The notes under the pieces: generated by a model
The model's input: the letters and a program-made list of their open reading frames with translations, nothing else
Told to the model about the DNA's origin: nothing
The model's database searches: none
In this document: one piece after another, positions 54,471-64,000 of the stretch
Layout of the letters: each line of letters starts with the position of its first letter
Position numbering within the stretch: the stretch's first letter is position 1
Program-made: the position numbers and the translations under genes
Source: Hygrophila difformis
Taxonomy: Eukaryota; Streptophyta; Magnoliopsida; Lamiales; Acanthaceae
DNA: 64,000 nucleotides
Direction: 5' to 3'
NCBI GenBank assembly: GCA_030278955.1
Contig: JAOANR010000002.1
Location: 11,645,982 to 11,709,981 of the forward strand

Positions 54471-57050
54471 TGTAACACCCCGGTTTTTGGTCACCCAGGT
54501 CGGGATGTCACCGCCACACCTCTCTAGCAAGTCACGGTTTCTCCGGGCTCACTAAAGAGATGCAAGGCTAGGTATTGCAGTATTTAAAACATTTAAAAAC
54601 CATTCAAGTAGCCCATTCAATATAAGTTCAAAATAAATAGTATAATGCAGCGGAATAATAGTATCTAAGTTTAAGTATTGCAGCGGAAAATGTAAATAGG
54701 GCCAACATGGCCAAAACACGGGTTAAACAGGCCCGTTTATACTATAGTCTAATGCAAAAATCAAAATATTAAATGTTCCCATAAATCCCATGCGTGTAGT
54801 GCTCATGCTCATTCCACATACTCTGTGAGGAAAAAGGAAATAAAATGGTTTGGTCAGCACAACTTGCTGAGTAAGTTAATACAGACATAATCGTGGGGTT
54901 TCAAAGCCATTAATTAATATTTAAATAAAAGCATGATAATAAATCATAAATAATTCAATTTAATTATCTAACCAATTTGCATAATTAATTCATGGCACTA
55001 ATAATACATTTAGCACAATTTAAATAAAAGCCATAATTAATTTAAATAAAGCATTTAATAATTTAGAAGGACAATAAATAAATATTTAGCTATCCCCATT
55101 ACACCCAAGATTTAGTATTTCAAGTATTTCACGATTGCATCGCAATCTCGTCAAGTCTAGCCGGTAGTCAGGCGGCCGCAGCCATATCTGCCATACCCAG
55201 TACCACTCCGGAACCTCGGGAAACCCATATGGATATTCACGAGAGTGTAGGCCATATATCTCATGCCGTTTTGGCAACATATCTCAAAATTTTGCGCGGG
55301 TCACTATCGTCCATAACGGCACGAAGTGAATCGTTAGGAGGGTACCCTGCAGAGCACTCACCCCCTAATTTTAAATTATCAAGCTTGTAAGGGGATTTCC
55401 TAAATTTCAGATTTCATGTATTTATTTCAAAAGACTTTTCAACTCGTTTAAACCTTAAAGGCTAGTTTCACCGTTTCAACAAGATTTCAAGATTTGACTC
55501 GGTCAACCACAGTTTACTTCAAAATTCATCAAAAATCAGGTTTAACTACGAAAATTCTAAAATTTGATCGGTAACTCGAAAACACAGAGATGAACAAGTT
55601 TCATGTTTTAAGTTTTTCGATCCGAGATACGGAAGTAGGTGAAAAACGTTAATCTTTAACAGGATAATATTCTGTACGAAAATTTCAACACCAGTTTCAA
55701 GATTTCAAGATCTACCATAGCAAACTAACTCCAAATTTGATGAAATTTTACAGAGAGATACCTAAGACATATATCTACAACTTTCATGTTCGACTAAAGT
55801 TCTGAATCGGTTTAGATCGATTGTCAAAAACGTCTACAAGTTCGGACCTATGTTCTGTCCAGATTTCAAGATTCAATGTCAAAGCAGTTCGGTTTGAGAT
55901 TGATTTCAGATATCAAATCATAACGAAAAATTATGAAAATGTTACAGTAGCTAGCTCTACGTCTTAGGAACGTTTTTTGTGTTTTAAGTTTTCTCGTTTG
56001 AATAGGTTTAGGGGTTCGGAAAAATCATGCAAAAATGCTGCGCCGTTAAAGATTTCGTTTTGACAGATTTTATGTTCTTGGTTTAAATCGTTAGATCAAG
56101 TGTATTTTAAATCCTCCCAAAATCATAGTAAGATTAACTTACAGATCTTCGGGCGTCCGGGATCGTCGATTCGGAGGCGTGGCTTCTAGTCCACCGTTTA
56201 TCTTCTTCGTTCGTCGGGTTCTTCGTTCTAGATCTGATTCGTGATGTCGAAAGGAAAAAGATTAAGTTAGGATTCGTTTTCGAATCAAGATTGTAAAGAA
56301 ACAAACGGATCAGAACATACCACAACGTTAGAGATCTCCCGATTTTCGTCCACGACAGTCCACAACAGTCCTCGCCTTGGTTTCGTGCCTCCGACGACTC
56401 CGGGATTAGGGTTTTTGAACGTATAGAGAGTTGTAGGGTTTTGAAAAATGTTCGGGGCTGCCAAGAGGTATTATTTATAGATAGGCACGACCTAGGGACG
56501 TCCAAGGTCGGCCTTGGTGAGTCTTGAGCCGAATACAACCGAAGTTGGAAAATCCGGATTCGGGCGAGTAAATCTCACAACCGGCGAATCTGTCGAGTGG
56601 CGCGGGGTTGGCGCGCCGTTTAGCCACTCACCGCGTGGCCACCGCGCGGCCCACTCCTGGACTTGGGTCCGAGCGGGTCGTGCGATCCGTCGGGCATTTC
56701 CTCCTCTCTTTCGGACTTCTATCCCTCTATGTTCTCGGATTCGGATTCCTGGGATATTTTCGGGCTCCTAGTTCCTATCTTAATTCTTACTCGGGTCTAG
56801 ATTTAATATTGGCCTCGAATTCTCGAGTCCATTAGTGTCGGGTATACTTGTACAATTTCTTTGATTAATTTACCTTTGGCTTTACGGGTTCTCATTTCCT
56901 TGTCTATATATTATGTTTATTCATTTATTATATTTATTTATTATTATTGTTTTATTTATTGTTTGTTTATTTATTTATTTTATTTATTTATTTTAATTAT
57001 TTATTTTATTTATTTATTTATTTTATGTTGCAAAATTCTCGGGTATTACA
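54471..57050 (-). repeat. Element C right (5') LTR
   Basis: It runs from TGTAACACCCCGG to CGGGTATTACA, 2,580 bp. The minus-strand TATA box is at 56472-56479, with a CpG-rich block upstream of it (56596-56650). E (59379-61222) is a diverged relative. Confidence 0.94.
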
Positions 57051-57055
57051 CATTG

Positions 57056-57128
57056 TGAGAAAATTGATTGATTACTATCTGCCACAAATTACTCAAACCT
57101 AATTCACCAGCAATCCTATTGCATAATA
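57056..57128. other. Short flank between element C and Helitron-like copy 1
   Basis: It continues the sequence split by element C (GAGAAAATTGATTGAT). No gene. Confidence 0.5.
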
Positions 57129-58034
57129 TCATTATATATAAGTGTGAATGGTTTCTAGTTTGCTACATAAAATGTCCATTTTGCCCTTGAAAGTATTAAG
57201 GGTTTTTAGTTCGCTGCGTGAAATGACCATTTTACCCTTTAAAGTATTAATGGTTTTTACTTTACTACGTAAATGACCACTTTATCCTTGAATTTGTGTT
57301 GTATTTACTACAAATACCAGCTATTATTATCTTAAGTTATTTTTCTATTTACTTCAAATGTCATCGGTGGGTCCCGCTTTCTTTTTCATTTATTTAAAAT
57401 ATCTTTAGTTTTGCATTTGGCAATTATATGATTTGCATAAAAAGAACCATAAATTATTATTTTTTACTTCAAGTTATGTCCTTACATTAAAGTAATATTT
57501 AAAAATACAAATGGCATTTTTTCCCCTTATGTTTTAGTATCGTTGGGGCTATCAGATGTAGTTAGGTCTATATGAGACAATTGAAGCAATCATACAATCA
57601 TGATATCATCGTCACCATCTAAATATCAAATCTTATGACCATTTTACCATTGAATTTGTGTTGTATTTACTACAAATACCAGCTATTATTATCTTAAGTT
57701 ATTTTCTATTTACTTCAAATGTCATTGGTGGGTCCCGCTTTCTTTTTATTTATTTCAAATATCTTTAGTTTTGCATTTGGCAATTATATGATTTGCATAA
57801 AAAGAACCTTAAAAGTTATTTTTTATTTACTTCAAGTTTTGTCCTTACATTAAACTAATATTTGAAAATACAAATGTCATTTTGTCACCTTAGATTTTAG
57901 TATCGTTGAAGCTATCAGATTTAGTTAATTCTATATGAGACAATTGAAGCAATCATACCATTATGATATCATCGTCACCATCTAAATATCAAATCTTGCG
58001 ACCGATGGGCGTAGCCCACTCCTAACGAAGACTA

Positions 58035-58035
<1 letters not shown>
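57129..58035 (+). mobile_element. Helitron-like element, copy 1 (907 bp)
   Basis: It starts TCATTATATATAAG after A and ends CTAG before T, the Helitron insertion pattern. The hairpin TGGGC-GTA-GCCCA (58006-58018) lies 13 bases before CTAG. No terminal inverted repeats and no target duplication. It contains two tandem units with a 362-bp spacing (57290 and 57652). Non-autonomous: no Rep/helicase. Boundaries agree with copy 2. Confidence 0.7.

Positions 58036-58082
<47 letters not shown>
58036..58082. repeat. TA microsatellite
   Basis: About 23 TA units lie directly after the CTAG end of copy 1. Confidence 0.95.
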
Positions 58083-58085
<3 letters not shown>

Positions 58086-58102
58086 ACAAAAAGACAATTG
58101 AA

Positions 58103-59372
58103 TCATTATATATAAGTGTGAATGGTCTCTAGTTTGCTACATAAAATGTCCATTTTGCCCTTGAAAGTATTAAGGGTTTTTAGTTCGCTGCGTGAAATGA
58201 CCATTTTACCCTTTAAAGTATTAATGGTTTTTACTTTACTACGTAAATGACCACTTTATCCTTGAATTTGTGTTGTATTTACTACAAATACCAGCTATTA
58301 TTATCTTAAGTTATTTTTCTATTTACTTCAAATGTCATCGGTGGGTCCCGCTTTCTTTTTCATTTATTTCAAATATCTTTAGTTTTGCATTTGGCAATTA
58401 TATGATTTGCATAAAAAGAACCATAAATTATTTTTTTTTTACTTCAAGTTATGTCCTTACATTAAAGTAATATTTAAAATACAAATGGCATTTTTCCCCT
58501 TATATTTTAGTATCGTTGGGGCTATCAGATGTAGTTAGGTCTATATGAGACAATTGAAGCAATCATACAATCATGATATCATCGTCACCATCTAAATCCC
58601 AAATCTTATGACCATTTTACCATTGAATTTGTGTTGTATTTACTACAAATACCAGCTATTATTATCTTAAGTTATTTTCTATTTACTTCAAATGTCATTG
58701 GTGGGTCCCGCTTTCTTTTTTATTTATTTCAAATATCTTTAGTTTTGCATTTGGCAATTATATGATTTGCATAAAAAGAACCATAAATTATTTTTTTTTA
58801 CTTCAAGTTATGTCCTTACATTAAAGTAATATTTGAAAATACAAATGGCATTTTTTCCCCTTAGATTTTAGTATCGTTGGGGCTATAAGATGTTGTTAGG
58901 TCTATATGAGACAATTGAAGCAATCATACCATCATGATATCATTGTCACCATCTAAATATCAAATCTTATGACCATTTTACCATTGAATTTGTGTTGTAT
59001 TTACTACAAATACCAGCTATTATTATTTTAAGTTATTTTTCTATTTACTTCAAATGCCATTGGTAGGTCCACTTTCTTTTTTTTATTTATTTTAAATATC
59101 TTTAGTTTTGCATTTGACAATTATAAGATTTGCATAAAAAGAGCCATAAAAGTTATTTTTTATTTACTTCAAGTTTTGTCCTTACATTAAACTAATATTT
59201 GAAAATACAAATGCCAATTTTTCCCCTTAGATTTTAGTATCGTTGAAGCTATCAGATTTAGTTAATTCTATATGAGACAATTGAAGCAATCATACCATTA
59301 TGATATCATCATCACCATCTAAATATCAAATCTTGCGACCGATGGGCGTAGCCCACTCCTAACGAAGACTAG
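58103..59372 (+). mobile_element. Helitron-like element, copy 2 (1,270 bp)
   Basis: Same termini as copy 1: A/TCATTATATATAAG at the start and hairpin 59343-59355 followed by CTAG/T at the end. It contains three tandem units (58264, 58625, 58986; spacing 361), one more than copy 1, which accounts for the length difference of 363 bp. The open frame at 58270 is incidental. Confidence 0.7.
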
Positions 59373-59378
59373 TATATA

Positions 59379-61222
59379 TGTAACACCCCGGTTTTTGGTC
59401 ACCCAGGTCGGGGTGTCACCGCCACACCTCTCTAGCAAGACACGGTTTCTTCGAGCTCACTAAAGAGATGCAAGGCTATGGTTTTTTCAGAATTTAAAAT
59501 ATTCAAACAGCCCATTCATATATAATTTGAAAATAATACATCAAAGTTGCAGCGGAAATAATATTTACATATATATTGCAGCGGAATTTAAATATAGGGC
59601 CAACATGGCCTAATCACGGGTTAAACAGGCCCGTTCATGCAATTCATATCTAAGGCTAGAATAATAAAGGAAGATAATATTTCCCCGAATATCCCATGCA
59701 TGCATATGATGATGCATATTCTTCATACTCTGTAGAAAAAAGAAAGTAATGGTTTTGGTCAGCACTACGTGCTGAGTAAGTTAACACGTACAAGATTATG
59801 AGGTTTCAAAGCCTTTAATTAAATTTAATGAAAACATGTGCATAATTTAAACAATTCATGTAATTGCATAATTTAGAAGACATGGATTCATAAGATCATC
59901 AATATAGCTTGCAACGTAATTAAATAAGTTGCCATAAATTTAAAAACACAAATTATCAAGGACTTAGTTGGATTCCTTTATCGATGTCTCGTTTCGATTC
60001 TTTTACAGATCACCACCGCTAGGGCTCTTATGTCCGCCAGCCTTACGCCTGGGCTCTTATGTCCACAGGTATCATGGTCAATACAGATCTTTTAATTAGA
60101 GTTAATCCGTCCGCTAGCCATACGATCAGTGTTTCGCTAGGGCTCTTACGTCAACCTAGACATACACTTGGGCTCTTATGTCCCAAGCCGCAGAGAACAT
60201 TGACAGTATCTAGCTTAGTCATAACCCGCAATATTTTAATCTTCTCGTTTCGTGTATCGTATGTCAAAGTATTTCTATCCGTTTCAACCTCAAAGGCTAA
60301 GTCCACCGTTTCAACAAGATTTCAAGTTTTGACTCGGTCAACCACAGTTTACTCTAAAATTCGTTAAAAATCAGATTTAATTTCAAAAATTCCAAAATTT
60401 CACGACTCACTCCAAAACGTCGCGATCTACAACTTTCGTGTTTTAACTTTTTCGATCCGAGATACCGAAATAGGTCAAAAACACTAATTTTCACAGAAGT
60501 ACTGTTCTGTCCGAATTTCATATAACTCAGTTTAAAGATTTCGAATTATACCATAGCAATTCAACTCTAAATTTGATGAAATTTTACAGAGGTCATCTTA
60601 AGACAATTATCTACAACTTTCATGTTCGGCTAGAGATCTAATTCGGCCTAGAACCATAGTCAAAAACGTCAACAAGTTCAAATCTATGTTCTGTCCAGTT
60701 TTCAAGATCCGATTTTAAACCAGTTCGGTTTGGGGTGGATTTCATATATCAAATCATCACGAAAAATTCTAAAATTTTACGGAGGTAATCATAACGTATA
60801 GATCTACAACTCTTATGTTCAACGCCAAGCCTATATCGGTCTAGATCTAAGGTAGAGATCACCAACAAGTTCGAATAAAGAATCTATCATCGTTTCAAGA
60901 TCTAAATCTAAAGCAACCTCGTTTACGATCAGTTTCGGATATCAAAACACGATGAAAAATTATGAAATGTTTACAGGAGCTAGATCGGTGTCTTAGAAAT
61001 GTTTTTCGTGTTTTAAGTTTTCTCGTTTGAACGCTTTAAGGGGTTCGAATAAATTCAACAAAAACACTGCGCCGGTGTAGACAGATTTTAGATAGGGTTC
61101 CATTCGATCTATGTGTTCGAATCTTTTAACAACCCAAAACCAAAGCAAGCGTTAACTTACCGATTGTTGAGCGTCCGGGATCGTCGATTCGGAGGCGTGG
61201 CTTCCCGTCCTCCGTTTATCCT
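59379..61222 (-). repeat. LTR E (element C family), interrupted by F
   Basis: It begins TGTAACACCCCGGTTTTTGG and follows the element C right LTR to about the GGGATCGTCGATTCGGAGG block, where F interrupts it after ATCCT. It contains GGGCTCTTATGTCC repeats (60020-60190) in place of the GCCGG palindromes of C. It lies in the TA tract after Helitron-like copy 2; the five bases before it are ATATA. Confidence 0.85.
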
Positions 61223-64000
61223 TGTAACACCCCGGTTTTGGTAACCCAGGCCGGGATGCCACCGCCACACCTCCCTAGCAAGACACGGTTTCTCCGAGCT
61301 CACTAAAGAGATGCAAGGCTATGGTTTTTCAGAATTTAAAATTATTCAAACAGCCCATTCATATATAATTTAAAAATAATACATCAAAGTTGCAGCGGAA
61401 ATTTTAATTTGTGCAGCGGAAATAAAGTATAAGGGCCGACATGGCCAAAACACGGGTTAAACAGGCCCGTTCATGCAAATTCTAGTCTAACGCAAAATTT
61501 AAAATATAATGTAATCCCCAAAAATTCCCGGTATGCATATGATGATGCATATTCTTCAACTCTGAAAGAAAAAGGGGATAAATGGTTTGGGTCAGCAAAA
61601 ACGCGCTGAGTAAGTTAACACATAGCATGGGTTAGGGGTTTCAAAGCCTTTAATTAAATTAAATAAAAAGATGTTTTGAGCTTTTAAAAATTCTTCCCGA
61701 TACGCCACCATCTCAACAATATTTAATTTAGCCGACAATCCGGCGGCCGCAGCCAATTTCATAAAATCTGAGCTTTTTAATATATTTCCCGTTACGCCAT
61801 CATCTCAACAATATATCATTTAGCCGGTGATCCGGCGGCCGCAGCCAATATCAAAAGTATCATTTAGCCGGTGATCCGGCGGCCTCAGCCAATTTCAAAA
61901 GTATCATTTAGCCGGTGATCCGGCGGCCTCAGCCAATTTCAAAAATATCATTCTCATTATTTTTCGTTTCTTTTATAGTTCACCATTCACCAGGGCTCTT
62001 GTGACCGCAATCCTCATAATCAATATTTCCGCAGGAAAACATACAATCGCCCTTGGGGAATCTAACCCGCAAGAACTCAATACATCCTAGGGAATCAAAC
62101 CCGTAGGAATCAACACACGTCCTGGGGAATTGAACCCGCAGGAAAACATACGATCGCCCTTGGGGAATCTAACCCGCAAGAACTCAAATACATCATAGGG
62201 AATCAAACTCGCATGAATCATATTGATAATATCAAACTTGGTCACAAGTCCCCAATGTTTCAAAAGAATTCTTTTAAAGAAAATGTTTTTATTTGGTGTA
62301 ACGGGATTTTTCAAAAGTATAGATATATCGTAATTCAACGTCTCGACCGTTTGTTTCGAAGTTTCAAAATCTCTTTGATTTAGAAATCATTTGGCGTCAC
62401 AGTTTACGCCTTTTTGGTTTAAAAATCCATTTCTTAGGCGATTGATCTGAAATTTGTACAGCATCTCAAAATCATCCCATCGAACAACTTTCGTGTTTTA
62501 AGTTTTTCGGAAAAACGATGGGAAGCATGTCAAAAATCGAGTTTTCTACACAAACGAAAAGCTGTCAGGATTCAGGTTTGACAACGTTAAAAGATTCGAC
62601 TTTTTATCATACCAAATGGACTCCAAAAATTCTGAAATTTCATATGCATATACTAGACATGATTTCCAACAACTTTTGTTTAGATCATGAAGCTTAGTTC
62701 GGACTAGAAATGATAGGAATAAGCTCCTCAAGTTCGGTTATGAAAACTGTCATCCTTTGAAGATTCTTAAAAACGCAGAATATGTCCGATACGATTTGGG
62801 GTATCAAAACTTGATGAAAATTTCTGACATTTTTACACAATATAGCTTATGATCTTTGGATCAAAATCTTAGTTTCGAGTTTTCAGGTTTGAACACTCGA
62901 AGTAATAGAAATATACTTATCAAGTTCGGTTAAGAAATCTGTCAAGGTTCTTGACATTGATACTAACGCAGATCGGATCGGCTCAGATTCGGAGGCTCAA
63001 ATCTCAACGAAAAATTCTAAAAACTTACAGTAATGTTCTAAACTCATGGATCTACAATTCTTGTGTTCAACTCCAATCCTAGATCGGTCTAGATCTAAGG
63101 TAAAAATCATCGTCAAGTTCGAACGAAAATTCTGTCAAGGATTCTAAGATCCAGATTTGATACTCTTCGGTTTTGGGTTGGTTTCAGGTTTCAAAACAAC
63201 ATGAAAAATTCCAAAATTTTTACAGAGGCTAGACCAAAGTCTTAGGAACACTTTTCATGTTTTGAGTTTTCTTGTTTGAGCAGCTTTAGAGGTTTGAAAA
63301 ATTCATACGAAAACGCTGCGTTGAGGGTTTCTCTTGTTGACAGATTTTTATTAATCTTCTTGAGTTGAATCTCTATGTTTGGTTGCATTTTAAGTCACCC
63401 AAAACCATAGTAAGGTTAACTTACAGTGGGGATGATGTTTAGGAGGTCACGGGGTCGTCCGGAATCCACGGGATGTCACGAACGAATCTCTTCCACCCGA
63501 TTTATTCTTCCCTTGGCTCCGATTTGTGTTTGAATACGAAGATTCTTAAGTTAGGATGATGTTTATGATCTTAAAACCATATGAAAACTTGATTAACATC
63601 TTACCAACAATCCAAAGCCTGCAATCCTTGATCTACACACTTCCTTGGTCGGATTTGGTTGCCGGAAATTCGCCGGAAAGTCCGCCGGAAGGGTGTTTGG
63701 CTTTGGGAGAGTTTTGGGAGAGTTTTGGAGGAAACTTTGGGTGTTGATGGCTGAAATGAGGTGTTAGGGACAGCTAATAACTTCCAAAATATGCCTCCCC
63801 CGTGATAGATCAAGATTCCCACCTTTGGGACCCAAAAAATGGCAAAAAGTCGCCAAAAATGCATAATGCCCGACTGCTACAGTACCACGCTACAGTAGCA
63901 TGCTACAGTAACTTTTTTTTTTAATTTTTTTTTTTTTTATATATATATATTAAGATTCTTATCTTAAAAAAAATCATAATGTGGGAATTTTTGTGATCTT
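61223..64000 (-). repeat. LTR F (solo LTR D family), continues past window
   Basis: Reverse complement of D: its start TGTAACACCCCGGTTTTGG equals the D 3' end, and its sequence at 63960-64000 corresponds to D near 33365-33420. The five bases before it, ATCCT, are the predicted target duplication. It contains four GCCGG-palindrome repeats (61728-61935), tandem GGGGAATC-AACCCGCA repeats (62036-62215), and poly-T/TA at 63912-63950. Frames in it are incidental. Confidence 0.88.
61728..61935. repeat. GCCGGTGATCCGGCGGCC repeats in LTR F
   Basis: Four units of TAGCCGGTGATCCGGCGGCC followed by GCAGCCAAT or TCAGCCAAT occur; the first reads GCCGACAATCCGGC. The core GCCGG-TGAT-CCGGC is palindromic. The same unit is in D, B and, more diverged, C. 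Confidence 0.85.

Larger units (their letters stand above)
32883..57050 (-). mobile_element. Element C: Ty3/gypsy chromovirus, minus orientation, with nested insertions
   Basis: CATTG occurs at 32878-32882 and 57051-57055 as the 5-bp target duplication. The right LTR is 54471-57050 (2,580 bp). The left LTR is 32883-33218 joined to 46294-48524 (2,567 bp) after removing nested D and B. A purine tract (minus strand) abuts the left LTR and a tRNA-iMet PBS abuts the right LTR, so coding runs right to left. The LTRs differ at many positions, and gag-pol is broken repeatedly, so C is the oldest layer. The integrase tail and chromodomain-like end suggest the Tekay/Del group; lineage not confirmed. 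Confidence 0.93.

Overview
This is a gene-poor, repeat-dense stretch of nuclear DNA from a flowering plant, probably a eudicot with a large genome (species not identifiable). The evidence is tRNA-Asp and tRNA-iMet primer binding sites, plant-type Ty3/gypsy and Athila-like retroelements, a CACTA transposon, Helitron-like elements, an endogenous caulimovirid fragment and an AT-rich background. I found no ordinary single-copy host gene. Nearly every base belongs to a mobile element or its remnant.

Layout. (1) 1-15916: element A, a very young giant LTR retrotransposon in + orientation. Its 5' LTR starts before the window. It has a tRNA-Asp PBS, one apparently spliced gene for a protein of about 1.45 thousand residues, no gag-pol, and a 3' LTR of about 4.5 kb. 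(2) 15917-18431: the 3' part of an older LTR that A probably interrupted. (3) 18432-26394: a decayed + strand Ty3/gypsy gag-pol (element G) bracketed by two arrays of ACGACGCC-type half-sites, with a 5'-truncated LINE inserted upstream. (4) 26395-29895: a broken minus-strand endogenous pararetrovirus (coat, movement and protease regions; no reverse transcriptase seen). (5) 31250-32743: a non-autonomous CACTA element with TIRs and an ATA target duplication. (6) 32883-57050: element C, a decayed minus-strand Ty3/gypsy chromovirus with a CATTG target duplication. Its left LTR is split by solo LTR D (TSD TTCAT), which is split by young element B (35787-46117, TSD GCAAC). B has lost most of gag-pol and carries an intron-containing gene in antisense. 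(7) 57129-59372: two Helitron-like elements that differ by one 361-bp tandem unit. (8) 59379-64000: LTR E, interrupted by F, a relative of D running off the window.

Most unusual signal. Element A carries twelve modules of a nested double palindrome: two forward GTCGCGG-type half-sites followed by two reverse CCGCGAC half-sites, repeated about every 95-100 bp. The same forward-forward-reverse-reverse logic, written with an unrelated half-site, recurs in the two arrays beside element G, and a looser form is present in the subterminal regions of the CACTA element. Several arrays lie just upstream of a TATA box. They look like CpG-rich binding-site or hairpin arrays that different transposons acquired or evolved independently.

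How the parts relate. A and B are structurally young but lack a polymerase, so both would need enzymes from partners. Both encode a protein resembling the plant Transposase_32 / Athila-type ORF family. C, D and B form a datable stack: C is oldest, D landed in its LTR and collapsed to a solo LTR, and B landed in D.
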